This document shows, one piece after another, positions 1-11,442 of a stretch of DNA of 64,000 nt. The notes beneath the pieces are model-generated. The model saw nothing but the letters and a program-made list of their open reading frames with translations. It did no database searches and was not told where the DNA came from. The first letter of the stretch is position 1. Every line of letters begins with the position of its first letter. The stretch is taken from NCBI GenBank assembly GCA_029961685.1, contig JARWKL010000009.1:8709758-8773757 (forward strand), given 5' to 3'. Position numbers and translations under genes: made by a program. Source of the DNA: Aristolochia californica. Taxonomy: Eukaryota > Streptophyta > Magnoliopsida > Piperales > Aristolochiaceae.

Positions 1-1275
1 TAAAATACCTTATTTTTTATTTATATAAATTCTTGATTTTAATATTATATTTGATTTCTAATTTAAGAGTGAGAATTTAGATTTTACACAAGTAACAATT
101 TCATTAAGAATTTGGATATCATAAAAGTAAGTACTTGTTAGATCATTTTTAATCTATTTAATTAAATAAATAATTATTTTTAAAAATAATTTATTAATTT
201 AAAACATGTTAATATTTTTTAAAATTACTTATTAATTTAAAAAATTAAATTTTAATTTTTTATTAATTTAAAACAACATAAAATTATTTTATTTTAGTTA
301 AATATAGTTATCTAAAGTAAAAGGTAAATATATTAGATAATTTTGTAAAACACAATAAACTTTTTATTTATATTAAATCCTTATTTTTAACATTATATTT
401 AGTGACTTTTTTAAGAGTGAGAATTTAGATTTTTTAAATTAACAATTTGAATAATATAAAAGTATGGATTTGTTTAATCCTTTTATATATTTTTAATTAA
501 ATAAATAATATTAATTTATTTTTAGTTATTTAATAAATTAAAATAAATTAAATATTTTTGTTTATTTAAATAAAAAATCTTATAAAATTAAATTTGTAGA
601 AGTAATTTTGAATAATAAAATACCATCTTTTTTATTTAATTAAGTTTATAAATTTGAATATTATATTTAATTAATATTTCGAGACTGAGAATTTAGATAT
701 TAAAAAGTAACAATTTGATTAAGCATTTGGATATCATAAAAGTAAAAAAATTTAATTATTTTATATATATATAATTATTTAATTAATTAAAGTTTAATTA
801 TTATTATTATTGAGTAAGTAAGAAGAGTTAAAATCTATCCTAACTTATTAATAGAAAACTTTGATAAAAAATATCCAATAAAATTTAAATCTATTAGAAT
901 ATTTTATTAATAATTTTCTTTTGTACTTTCCACTATATTTTGCATTGTGCATACAAACACAAAAAAATAGTTCACTTTCACTTTCACTTTGAAAATGCAC
1001 TAACCCCCCCCCTTGAAGTTTCTTGGAATGATTTCTAGGAAATCATATTGAGGTAATCTTTTCTTTTAAGATGTGCAAATATTTGAAAAATAAAATTCCA
1101 TATTGCCTTGTGACAAGAAAGGTGTATGAAAGGACCCGAAAATGTAAATAGCTAGTCCATTAGGCTCAAGAAATAAGCACTGAAAGGGAGGACCTGTCCC
1201 TTCCCAAAACTAGTGGAGGGTATCGCTAGATTTGGATTTCTAGCATTTTTTGGGAAGGACATTGAGAGGGCTTAG
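1..1275. repeat. Left inverted-repeat arm of unit 1, AT-rich with Harbinger-like ends
   Basis: Very AT-rich DNA cut by the window edge. A degenerate block (GTGAGAATTTAGAT, then AACAATTT, then TTTGGATATCATAAAAGTA) recurs near 64-130, 410-470 and 680-745. At 955-1010 is a terminal-repeat-like stretch of CTTTCACTTTCACTTT followed by a C-run. The same sequence occurs reversed at 21,680-23,100, 51,060-52,740 and 61,190-62,640, and directly at 24,190-25,945. No coding potential apart from the transposase relic just downstream. I infer nested Tourist/Harbinger-type ends from the GGCC/GGGG-starting termini and TTA/TAA contexts. Confidence 0.7.
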
Positions 1276-1319
1276 GGTTTTTGGCACCCTATTGAAGGAC
1301 TCGTTATCACTTGCAAGAA

Positions 1320-1745
1320 TTTGGAGATAATACTCCTACATATGAAAGAGAAGTATTTAATCAAAGACACTCATCTTAACGGAATACTATCGAGCATATA
1401 TTTGGGGCTTTAAAAGCTCATTTCAAGATATTAAAAGATGCTCCTCCTTTTGATTTTGATGTCCAGGTAAAAATTATGATTGTTTGTTGTATATTGCATA
1501 ATTATATACCCATGGAGGATTACATGGATTTATTTAAAGATGAAGAACATGATTCAAGTGATGATTTTGGTGAAGAACATTGTGAAGATAACAATATAAT
1601 TAAAAATGAAGACAGTGATAGTGGTGATGATTTTAAGGACGATGTGGACACTCAAATAAGTACTCAGAGGGAGTCTGCAATACAATCTACAAGAGCATCA
1701 TATTTTTTAGATGTATTAGCAATTCAAATGTGGAAAAATTATTGA
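1320..1745 (+). pseudogene. PIF/Harbinger transposase C-terminal remnant
   Basis: The translation gives the end of a Harbinger DDE domain: EVFNQRHSS, a stop, then RNTIEHIFGALKAHFKILKD, followed by VQVKIMIVCCILHNYI and an acidic tail. This matches the RHSSLRNVIER-FG and CCxLHN blocks of PIF/HARBI1-type transposases; the family's third acidic residue lies in the IEH segment. A TAA at 1377-1379 replaces the residue expected after RHSS, and everything upstream of the last ~140 codons is missing, so it is dead. The second copy at 25,988-26,378 shares the same stop, so the lesion predates the unit duplication. The open part from 1476 encodes 89 residues. Confidence 0.8.
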
Positions 1746-1844
1746 CTATTATGTTTTAATGGCATTAAATATTTTTTTTGGTTGTATTTTGTATGTACAG
1801 TTGTAGCTTTTTTATATTAAATACGTGATTGAGTTATATGTGTT

Positions 1845-2273
1845 TGTTGGAAGATAGGGCCCAAGCCCACACGACCTAGGAAGGCCCACATATACAAGTG
1901 TGTTAGAAGATGGGCCCAAACCCATAAGACCAAGGAAGATCCATGCAACCAAGAGATATAGAAGACGGCTCAAGGCCACAAATCAAGGAGAAGGCCCATA
2001 GGCCCACATACAATGATGTTAGGATGGTAAATAAAGAGTCATCTCATAGAGATGACATTGATGTAATTAAGTTAAAGTTCCAGGGTTAAAACCCTAAACC
2101 CTAAGTTCAGGCGTATTATTGTAATACAGTAGTTTTATTAATCTATAAATAAAGCTTCAGGGGGGAGGGTTAGGATCATCAATTCCATAAGATTTCTTCA
2201 TCTAGTTTTCTCCCAATGGGTTTCTTTCCCTTTTTCTTCATGAGCTAAATTCATGGAGTCCTGAAAATCAACA
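1845..2273 (+). repeat. 5' LTR of E1
   Basis: 429 bp, TGTTGG...ATCAACA. It contains a telobox-like run AAACCCTAAACCCTAA near 2090 and a TATA-like TCTATAAATAAAG near 2141, the likely promoter. Unit 2 counterpart: 26,513-26,940. Confidence 0.85.
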
Positions 2274-2285
2274 TGGTATCAGACC
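2274..2285 (+). other. Primer-binding site of E1 (iMet tRNA type)
   Basis: TGGTATCAGACC directly follows the 5' LTR; the plant initiator-Met complement is TGGTATCAGAGC, so one base differs. Confidence 0.8.
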
Positions 2286-2997
2286 TATGATTTTCAGGAT
2301 TCCTACTATGGTTTTTCAGGTTTAATTCTCCTTCATATAGGATTAGAAATTTTTTTTCTCTCTTTTAATTCTTAGACAGTTTTTTTTTTTTTTTTGGTTA
2401 AATTGTATCATCCACCATGCCTGTATGCTCGAGGCAACCACAACTCTCTCTCTCTCTCTCTCGCGCACTTTTTTTTCGTATCTATGTTGAGCCGAGTTGA
2501 CTCGTCTTTACAGCGTGAGCCCAACACGACAATCGATCGAATGCAGGAGTATATGGGTTTCTTCTTTGCTTTTTAGCATGAATGCAACTTGGTCCTGTCA
2601 ACCCGATCCGTCTCTCAACCAGGAAAGTATCCTTCTACAAATAACTCCAGTGACCCCTCAGAGGCAGGGATCCAGTTGGCTTCAGTATTGCACTAGCCAC
2701 ATTATTGTTCTCATTGGAAATATTATAAAAGAAGATAGCTTCTTTTCGTCATGCGGCAAGCTCAAGAGCCAGAGGAAGCTTCACGGTATCTTTTCGACGA
2801 GGCTTGTCTTCTCTCTGTCCCATAGTTCCGTGTGTTGCTGTTGTCGGATGTTACTGCTGCTCTTTGACGGTCTGTGCTAGCATTGTCTTCGTCTGCCTTT
2901 TCCTTCATTGACAACACTCTACTGGAGTTGCTAAGCTTCCTGAGCGCCGACTATGCGCTTTGTTTATTGCCTTCACCGGAGAACACGAGTTTGGTTT

Positions 2998-3342
2998 TGT
3001 CAAATTGGGTCGAAGGCCCTATCCCAAAATGACTAGCCACTTAGGAAACCTCTTTCGCCAACTAATAAATGCAAGATTTTTATACTCACTAATGTATGTG
3101 GGACTATTCTTAACACTCCCCCTCACATGGTAGGATGTGGATAATTTAGGTAGAGGCTCTCACATGGTAGCACGTGGATAATTTGGGTGGATGACCACAT
3201 ATGAGAACCTTGCTCTGATACCATATCAAATTGGGTTGAAGTCCCTATCCCAAAATGACTAGCCACGTAGGAAACCTCTTCTGCCAACTAATAAATGCAA
3301 GATTTTTATACTCACTAATGTATGTGGGAACTATCATTAACA
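2998..3342 (-). mobile_element. TRIM nested inside E1, unit 1
   Basis: Two near-identical short LTRs, 2998-3115 and 3224-3342 (about 118 bp), flank a ~108-bp interior. On the minus strand the interior begins with primer site TGGTATCAGAGC (3212-3223) and ends with a purine tract GGGGGAG next to the 3' LTR. The size and complete lack of coding are typical of terminal-repeat retrotransposons in miniature. The left flank is GGTTT; the right flank is degraded here, but in the unit 2 copy it is GGTTC, supporting a 5-bp target duplication. Movement would need proteins from another element. Confidence 0.85.
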
Positions 3343-4480
3343 TGTTCCATTTCTCGTGGAGAGATGGAAAAATCTTGCTAGATATCTCCACCACTGTCAT
3401 TCCAACAACCGTAATATCATTCTTGAAATCAACAGTCACCATCCAGAATTATTTTGTTGTTGCTTATTAACTTCCAACCAACATGTTCTCTGTTGGAAAT
3501 ATTTTTTCGGAAAGCACTAGTAAGCTCGAATCAGTCATCTTACCAATCATATATTTCGGGAAGCTCTTGATTTGATTTTACCTGCTTTAAGGCAACTCAA
3601 AAAAGTTCCAAAAAGAGCATGTCTTGTTGATTATACAAGTTCTTCGCTAGATTATTTTCTTTGCCGCCGAAACAGCCTGAGACATCGAGGAAATCTCTCT
3701 GTGTCCATCTTCTCTGCTATTTTATTCCGGAAAGATTATTTCCGATCTTGATTCGATCTTGCTCTATTCATAAGGATCTCCAGCCATTGCTCTACCATCA
3801 CTGTCCTTCTGTTGCCGGTTCTGGACGAAGAAAGTTTTTTGCCGCTCTGTTCGGTCGGGGAAGAAGGCACTGTTTCCCAATTAAAGGTTCCTAAGTTAAG
3901 AAATTTTATCTGAGCAGCGGTTCAGTGCATGAGCTATCTCGCAACCCGGACCGGCGAGTTAACCCAATAGCTTTCCAACCAAGCGTGACTTCTGTTCCAA
4001 CCAACTCAGTCTGGGTCAACTTGGGTCTAGGTCAACCTAACTCGGGCCACCTATTTCTGCCTCGGTATTCATGCCCAAGTTTTATAAATATTTCAGCGTG
4101 ACTCGGTAAATTTTTTCTCTAACTGGATTATTATTTTTGAAGCATTGACAAATTATTCCTTGGTCAGCATATTATTTAGAAAAGATATGTGCATTGGATT
4201 ATTTCATGGATCATTTTACAAGGATTATTTTGGGTCATGTTAAATGGGCTCGAGCCCATTTCACTTGCTGCTATTGTGTCTCTTTTGATGAGACATTATT
4301 ATTGAAGAAGAGATAGCCTCATACCATTATTTATTTGTTCCTGTAAAAAATATTTGTGATTGAGAGTCCATGACGGAGGAACTATATCCTCGTCAAAAAT
4401 ATCAAAATTATTTGTGGTTGGGAGTCTATGACGGAGGAACCTCATCCCAATAAAAAATACCAAAATTATTTGTGGTTGGG

Positions 4481-5170
4481 AGTCCATGACAGAGGATAAA
4501 AAATATTTGTGGTTGGAAGTCCATGATGAAGGAATTGTTAGTGTGTCAATGCCCACCTCTCACGAGTTATTGCTAATCTAATGTATTCACTGGCCCCCAA
4601 TTATGAGGAGCGCCAATGTCGAGAGTGAGTAAATTAGTTAGCAGTTCTGGCTTTGACGCTGATGAGGTCAAATTGTGACCGCAATGGTTATTTGTGAAGA
4701 AACTGTAAAACGAAGGCAGGGTTCGGGGCGACAACCCCGACGGGGGTCCAAGGGGGCTGCCCCCCTTGGCGGCGGGGTCCGGGGAGACCCAAGCATGAAC
4801 GAAAAATTAAAAGGAATTGTGGTTGGGGAGTCCATGACAGAGGATAAAAAATATTTGTGGTTGGAAGTCCATGATGGAGGAATTGTTAGTGTGTCAATGC
4901 CCACCTCTCACGAGTTATTGCTAATCTAATGTATTCACTGGCCCCCAATTATGAGGAGCGCCGATGTCGAGAGTGAGTAAATTAGTTAGCAGTTCTGGCT
5001 TTGACGTTGATGAGGTCAAATTGTGACCGCAATGGTTATTTGTGAAGAAACTGTAAAATGAAGGCGGGGTTCGGGGAGACAGCCCCGACGGGGGTCCAAG
5101 GGGGTTGGCCCCCTTGGCGGCGGGGTACGGGGAGACCCAAGCATGAACGAAAAATTAAAAGGACTCAAGT
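4481..5170. repeat. 348-bp tandem duplication inside E1, unit 1 only
   Basis: The block starting AGTCCATGACAGAGGATAAA at 4481 restarts at 4829, period 348 bp, and includes a GC-rich stretch with GGGGTCCGGGGAGACCC. Unit 2 has one copy (about 28,911-29,245). Short repeats of TTGTGGTTGGGAGTCCATGA precede it at 4345-4490, a likely substrate for slippage or unequal exchange. Confidence 0.85.
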
Positions 5171-5992
5171 GTGAACGGGAATTAATGGAAGGAGCGAAAA
5201 ATAGAGGTGACTCTATACTGACCGTTGCAGTGGACAGAGGGTACAGAGGCATCCATCGGCGCCGGAAGAGAAAGGAAGCTTCCTTTATCTTATTTCCGTA
5301 GCTGTCTCCCAGCTGTCTTCCTCGATTCAGTGCTACAAATCACCTATAAATAGAGGTGTTCTTCAGCAACAAATCGCATCCAGAGTAATACCTATTCCCT
5401 GTTTGTTTTCATTTTTAGTTTCTTCTTCTGTAAGTCCAGAAGCCATTGAAGCACTTCTAAGAGCATGTGGTGGGACGAAATCAGCTTTGTATTAAAATAA
5501 AGTTCTGCGTTGGCTATCTTCTTGATTGTTGTTACGATGTTCCTGGGTTGAGGTTACTCTGTTTTATAGGAACTTCATTCCCGTAAAAAATATAAAAAAT
5601 ATTTAAAGTTGGAAGTCCATGATGGAGGAACTTATAATTATATTTATATTACTCTACCACTTGAGACTCGTTGTCCTGTGGAGGGACACGGTGGTGGAGG
5701 TGAACACTTCAGAGCAATTCCGATAGACACACTACCTACAAAAGACGGAGTGTGTCCTACATCCAACATGAGTTATGACTGAAGTATGGAGTAATGTCTT
5801 AGTGGTTAGGAGTGATTTACTCTCACTGATATTATGCCAACTGGGCCTCATGAACGAGAGCACCAACATGAGGGAGAGTGTTGGAAGATGAAGGCATATT
5901 GGAAAATGCGCCATTTTATACAAAGATATTATACATCATTTGCAGCAAGCTGGGAATTCATATTGTTCTCTCACCACCAGCTTGAGGGGGAG

Positions 5993-6389
5993 TGTTGGAA
6001 GATAGGGCCCAAGCCCACACGACCAAGGAAGGCCCAAGCCCATAAGACCAAGGAAGACATGCAACCAAGAGATATAGAAGACGGGCTTAAGGCCCACAAA
6101 TCAAGGAAAAGGCCCATAGGCCCACATACAATGATGGCAGGTTGTAAATAAATAGTCATTTCATAGAGATGGCATTATTGTAATTAAGTTAAAGTTCTAG
6201 TGTTAAAACCCTAAACCCTAAGTTCAGGGGTATTATTGTAATACAGTAGGTTCATAAATCTATAAATAGAGATTCAGGGGGAGGGTTAGGATCATCAATT
6301 CCATAACCCTTCTTCCTCTAGTTTTCTCCCAATGGGTTTCTTTTCCTTTTTCTCCATGAGATAAATTCATGGAGTCTTGAAAATCACCA
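5993..6389 (+). repeat. 3' LTR of E1
   Basis: 397 bp, starting TGTTGGAAGATAGGGCC after the purine tract at 5981-5992. It has the same telobox and TATA-like motifs as the 5' LTR but lacks some of its internal sequence. The end here reads CACCA; the unit 2 copy reads CAACA. Confidence 0.85.
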
Positions 6390-6659
6390 ATGTTATTTTT
6401 TATTTTTATTATTACGTTGTTTGCATAGTACAATGGGTAATGAATTTAAACAAATATAACTGCGAATATACGTTAGTTTAAGTGTGAGAATTTAAACACT
6501 TTTAATATAATAATGGCATTAAGTTTTTTTATATTATAAAAGTAAGTATTTGTGTGAATATTTTAATTTTTATATATTAAGTTAATAAATTAATATTATT
6601 TTGATATTACTAATAGATATTGAGCTAAAAAATATTTTATAATATCCTTTTTATATAAC
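6390..6659. repeat. AT-rich Harbinger-like remnant between E1 and E2
   Basis: It contains a degraded form of the arm motif (GTGTGAGAATTT ... TATTATAAAAGTAAGTATTTGTG). It reads as target DNA of the same repeat family into which E1 and E2 inserted. No gene seen. Confidence 0.55.
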
Positions 6660-7038
6660 TGTTGAATTTATGGAAAAGATAAATACTTCATTGATTTGTT
6701 GTAATCAGAGTACATGAACCTCTATTTATAATATAGGAAGGTAGTAGAGTCCAATTACAATTAAACTATACCTTTGTCCCAATTACACCCAAACTCTAAC
6801 ACTTAAAGATAAGTCCTAACATAATTAAATAACTCAATATAAAAAGAAAACTAACATGACTAAAACACCTTTAAACTGGAACTCTTCTACGAGACCTGCT
6901 TCCATAATAATTTTGGTTCTGTAAGACTTCTTATTGTGTAGGACTCATCATGCCACCTCACGTTATCATGGTAGGTCCCACCAGCTCGTGTGATCATGGT
7001 GGGTCCTTGTCTTATGGGTTTGGGTCCATCTTCCAACA
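6660..7038 (-). repeat. 3' LTR of E2
   Basis: 379 bp. The purine tract lies at 7039-7056 on the minus strand. Pairs with 9058-9420. Confidence 0.8.
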
Positions 7039-9057
7039 CTTCCCCTCAAATTGGGGATGAGAGAGCATTATGAACTCCTAGCTTGCTGCAAATGATGTAT
7101 AGGATCTTGTCGTATAAAATGGCAGTCCTCCATATCATCCAATACTCCCCCTCACGCTGGTGTTCTCTTTCATGAGGCCCAACTGGCATAAGATAAGTGA
7201 GAGTAAAATCACTCCAAGCCGTATGACATCACTCCATACTCCAGTCATAACCCATGCTGGATATAAGGCCTACTCCTATCATTCTCAGGTAGTGGCACTC
7301 CTATCTTTTGCAGGTAGTGGGTTTATACGTAGAGCTCAGAAGTGCAGAAAAAACTCCTCCATCACCGTGTCCCTCCATAGGACAACGACTTTCAAGTGGC
7401 AGGAGTAATAACTACCACTTATGGGGGGTAACATATATGTAGTAATAATCTCCTCCATCGCGGTGACCCAACCCCGACATTGATATGTGATAAATGTTTG
7501 TTATTCACAAGACGACAATAAAAGACGTGATACGTGATAAATGCTTGTTATTCACAAGACGACAATAAAAGACCTGATAAGTGGGTAATGTCCGTCATTC
7601 ATATGACGGTGATAAAAGACCCACGATATATATATATATATACAAAGTCTCAATGGACTTAAACTCCCAAACAAAGCAACACACAAGAGGTTGGCCCAAA
7701 GAAGTATGTAAGAGTCAAATAAAGGATGGTAGGAGTAAGGTTGTCAAATAACCAATAAGTAATGGGTAAAGGGGAAGATAGGATGCTGAGGCCACCACTT
7801 CTTCAATAATAATGTCTCATCCAAAGAGACACAATAACTGCAGCTAAAATGTGCCCAAGCGCATATAACATGGACCACAATAATAAAATCCTTGTAAAAA
7901 CCCATGAAATAATTTGATACGATTACCTGCACCAAATAATATGTTGACCAAGGAATATGTTGTGAATACCTCAAAATAATAATTCAGCCAAAGAAATAGA
8001 ATCGAGTCCAGCTGAATCAAGTATCTCCAATAATTACCACAATTATTACTGCAAGTCAAGATTTTTTATCTTTAATTTTCTTTGCTGCAAAAAATTTCTT
8101 CTTAGATGCAAAAGTTTCATCTTTTGTGCTCCCCATTTCTTGAATATATTGGTCACATGAAACTTTCCACAATATATGGAATAAAATACCTCTTTCTTGT
8201 ATTTCTTTCCCTGAAGCTGGGAGGTAATGGTAATGTTCCTATCTTGAACTAAATAACATAGATGTAGTAAAAAAAAAAGGGGTAAGTGAGATATTTTTTT
8301 TAATACACTTGATCAATAACAACAACTCTAAAAGTGATGCAAAACAATTGGCTTAAATTTGGATTTTTTAAAGTCACAGGATGCCAGTATGACCTTTAAT
8401 TCTTCCAATGCGAATATATCCTTAAATATAGATCAGATTGACATAAAATTTTCTCCTTCTAAAACTAGACTTAAATACCTTTCATCCAAGTATAATTTAT
8501 TTTCATAAAATATACTTCTAGTGAGATATATAATTTGGTAGATTTGGGTATATGCCGAACTAAGTATTTTTTCCCCTTTTTCTAGCATGACCATTGACTC
8601 TTCCAAGATCAATATCTCCATATAAAAAAGTCAGATATAGAATTGGTTGAATAATTAAGAAAATAGACTTGTATATATTTCTTTTTATATATTTCTCCAT
8701 ATAAAGTCTCGTTCTTGATAGCATAAAATAGCTCGGAAGTTGAAGCTTTCTACTGCTGCATGAACCTCTTTTGTAATCTGACCTTTGCTGCTTCAAATAT
8801 TGATTTCTCTTTGTAGATAACTCCGATTTCAAAAAGTCATTTTTCTATGGAAAATAGACTCGAATATCTTTCCATCAATATATAATATAAAATATAAAAA
8901 TCTCAGCATAGATGTGAAAATGTAAATAAAATAATAGGTATAGGGACTATAAAAAGAGAAATACGAAGCTAAACTGCTTGAGATAATAGATCAGAAAAAT
9001 GATCACATTATCTCTGTGGGTTGACCGAGTCAACACACAGAACCTGCTCTGAGAGCA

Positions 9058-9420
9058 TGTTGAATTTATGGAAAAAAAAATACTTTATTAACTTGTTGTA
9101 ATAGAGTGCATAAACCTCTAATAGAGGAAGGTAGTAGAGTCCATTTATAATTAAACTACCTTTATCCCAATTACACCCAAACTCTAACACTTGATAAGTC
9201 TTAGCATAATTAAATAACCCAATATAAAAATAAGACTAACATGACTCAAATAACTTTAAACTAAAACTCTTCTACGAGACTTGTGTCCATAATAAATCTA
9301 ATACTGTAATACTTATTATTGTGTAGGACTTATCATGCCACATGTGATCATGGTGGGTCCCACTAGCTCGTGTGATCATGGTGAGTCCATATCTTATGGG
9401 CTTGGACCCATCTTCCAACA
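9058..9420 (-). repeat. 5' LTR of E2
   Basis: 363 bp. The primer site lies at 9043-9057 on the minus strand, immediately downstream in element orientation. Confidence 0.8.
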
Positions 9421-9754
9421 CATTTGGATATGTGGGCCTTCCTTGATTAAAATTTTAATAGTATAAAAGTAAGCATTTGTTTAATTATTATATTTAATTA
9501 ATTAACTAATATTAATTTAATTATCTAAAAGTCAAATATATAAAAATATTTTATTAATAAATAATCTCTTTATACTTTACACCGCACTTTCCATTGTGCA
9601 TACCAACACAAACAAGTACTATACACTCCACTTTACATAGTGCACACTAACACAAACAAGTACTTTATATTGCATTTTTCATTGCGCACACTACCACAAA
9701 CAAGTAATTAACTGTCACTTTCACTAGGTAAAGTACTTTCACTTTCCCCTGCAC
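9421..9754. repeat. Harbinger/MITE-like terminal sequence beside the NT-C2 pseudogene
   Basis: It contains three tandem variants of the phrase TTTCCATTGTGCATACCAACACAAACAAGTACT (here split: TTTCCATTGTGCATACC then AACACAAACAAGTACT) and ends in CTTTCACTAGGTAAAGTACTTTCACTTTC. This resembles the ends inside the large inverted arms. It abuts the coiled-coil exon exactly where the host gene is cut off. Confidence 0.55.
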
Positions 9755-9756
9755 TT

Positions 9757-11193
9757 ACAATTCGTAACTTCTGCGTTCTGAGATAACTTCTTCACATTCA
9801 GCAAGTTTATGAGTGAGGAGAGAGTTCTCAGCTGTGGTACTCTGTAATTTTGCTTCCAGAACATGATTTAATGACTTCAAATCATTGCATCTAGATATGC
9901 ACTCAACTTCAGAGTCCCTCAATACCTCAATCTCATGCAACGCAGATTGAAGTTTAAGAATCAAAAATCCTCTAGAATCGTCTTCATGCTTTAACTGCTG
10001 CTCAAGGCTATCTATATCTTTTGTTTCAGAAGTTTAATCTTACCATTGATTTCATCCAAAGCCCCTTCTAAAATATCTGAAGACACTCCCAAAATGTACA
10101 TTTTGTACATACACCACAGAATGTTCAGCTTTCTGCTCCACCAAGAGTTCTTCATGTGATGGGAATGATCTACCGATTAGCTTTTTAACAGGCTCTTCAT
10201 TCCAAAGTTTGTCTTTTGGTTCAACTACATCTAACTTTTGACGATGCAATCTAGACTTTAGAATGTCCTCTGGATGGGTCAATGCACCATCAACATTTGA
10301 GGATAATAAGCATTTAATCAGCTCCGTAGAGTCTGATTTGAATCTTACTATTGAATTTACCTACTTTAAAAGTGAACTAAGCATGAAACACCATCCCAAA
10401 AAAGATTAAATATGAAAAAAATGAAGTGAAATAAAATTTCAAAAACCAACAGTAAGACCTGAAGAATTTAGTGTGTCATTTCAATGGAATTTTCACCAGT
10501 AGCCTATTAGATGGATCAAAACATTGACCTGAAAGTGAATTTTATAAACCAGTTTCAAAGACAATGTTAACTGTGTCATAGTAATGAAAAATAAGAAATG
10601 ACCATGCAAGTAGCAGAGTACTTGATAATAGAGAAAGATATAAATTCACACACATGCAACATGCAACCTTAATAGAAACCACAATGACAAACATCAGGAT
10701 ATAGCAACATAATGAAGTATTATTCAACTTTTATTTTCTGTAAGAATAGAGCAAGTAAATCAGAAGGGTCAGGCGTCCCGTTGAAACTATGAAAAGGCAG
10801 CAAGCAAGAAGACATCCATGGCTACCTGAAATCTTTCTCCATGTAGGCAACATATTTTCAGGAATATTCATTTGCAAAACAAAGTAATATTTTTCCAAAA
10901 TTTTTAAAATCTTTTTAAGTTTTCCTAAATTTTACAGTAAATCTTTACGAAACTTCATGCACACAGCAGATACGTTTCAATAAAAAAAATTTATTGTGCA
11001 AGTCAGTAATAGATAATACATACACTTCCAAAAGTTACAGTAAACATTTACTCAATTAAATGGGACATTTGCAAATCCTTGGCTATATCATGGTCGCATG
11101 TTTCTAGATGGCTAATGGAATTGTTGTAGCTAGGGATCCTCGAGGAACACTTATTGTCAGGTGATATCTCAATGAATTCTACCTTCTCATGGT
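9757..11193 (-). pseudogene. NT-C2 coiled-coil protein pseudogene, 3' exons, unit 1
   Basis: Two exon-like blocks of a host gene read leftward. Block 11,193-11,053 follows a TTTTTTAG acceptor and encodes HEKVEFIEISPDNKCSS and onward. Block 10,360-9757 follows an AAAGTAG acceptor and encodes a charged segment (SSNVDGALTHPEDILKSRLH) and then a coiled coil (LKLQSALHEIEVLRDSEVE, TAENSLLTHKLAECEEV). The second block needs at least two frame changes (near 10,100 and 10,010) and stops abruptly at a transposon end. Together with the C2 exons at 16,273-17,462 it looks like a plant gene of the Arabidopsis At1g22060 type. A family assignment for this half alone is tentative; its position and the coiled coil support it. 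Confidence 0.6.
10361..11052. other. Intron-like interval of the NT-C2 pseudogene
   Basis: AT-rich, with stops in all frames I read and a pyrimidine-rich acceptor at its right-to-left end. No repeat boundary or gene seen. Confidence 0.5.
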
Positions 11194-11364
11194 CTAAAAA
11201 ACAAACAAACATAAATTCGTATATTGCCAGAAATAAAAGGTTCAAATGAAAATCTTATAGAATCTTTCCAAATAAGTTGGTTAAATTTCAGTCACATCAA
11301 TTATACCTTTAATTTACTGTAAAATAGAATTTAATTATTTAAATCATCAACTAAAGTGTATATA

Positions 11365-11373
11365 TGTGTGTGT

Positions 11374-11404
<31 letters not shown>

Positions 11405-11413
11405 GGGGGGGGG
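11365..11413. repeat. (TG)n plus G26 homopolymer
   Basis: A TG dinucleotide array runs into about 26 consecutive G. In unit 2 the G-run is about 37. It sits next to the left end of element G, whose target duplication lies in this microsatellite. Confidence 0.95.
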
Positions 11414-11442
11414 TGGTGTGCATGGGTGCTCGTGTGTGTGTA

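Larger units (their letters stand above)
1845..6389 (+). mobile_element. E1: non-coding LTR retrotransposon (LARD-like), unit 1
   Basis: Bounded by two related LTRs (1845-2273 and 5993-6389) that start TGTTGGAAGATAGGGCC and end in CA. An iMet-type primer site TGGTATCAGACC abuts the 5' LTR, and a purine tract CTTGAGGGGGAG abuts the 3' LTR. Flanks are GTGTT and ATGTT, a 4/5 match to a 5-bp target duplication. The 3.7-kb interior has no gag-pol; I see only short chance frames. It holds a nested TRIM, a GC-rich island, the 348-bp tandem duplication, and a TATA-like CTATAAATAGAG near 5345. Its 3' interior (5640-5990) is shared in inverted form with E2, so both are one non-autonomous family. Confidence 0.85.
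6660..9420 (-). mobile_element. E2: non-coding LTR retrotransposon, minus strand, unit 1
   Basis: LTRs at 6660-7038 (3') and 9058-9420 (5') share TGTTGAATTTATGGAAAA at one end and CATCTTCCAACA at the other. On the minus strand a primer site TGCTCTCAGAGCAGG (TGGTCTCAGAGCAGG in unit 2) precedes the interior, and the tract CCCCAATTTGAGGGGAAG abuts the 3' LTR. The 2-kb interior is non-coding. Parts (7056-7490 and 7744-8000) are inverted copies of E1 interior sequence, so E1 and E2 are relatives in tail-to-tail orientation. I see no clear target duplication. In unit 2 a 5.5-kb element is nested inside it. Confidence 0.8.

Noticed and set aside
2085..2105. Interstitial telomere repeat
   Set aside because: Only two units of CCCTAAA within an LTR; better read as a telobox.
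4675..4929. Coding sequence over the GC-rich island in E1
   Set aside because: Frames are present on both strands, tied to the 348-bp tandem duplication, and have no domain.
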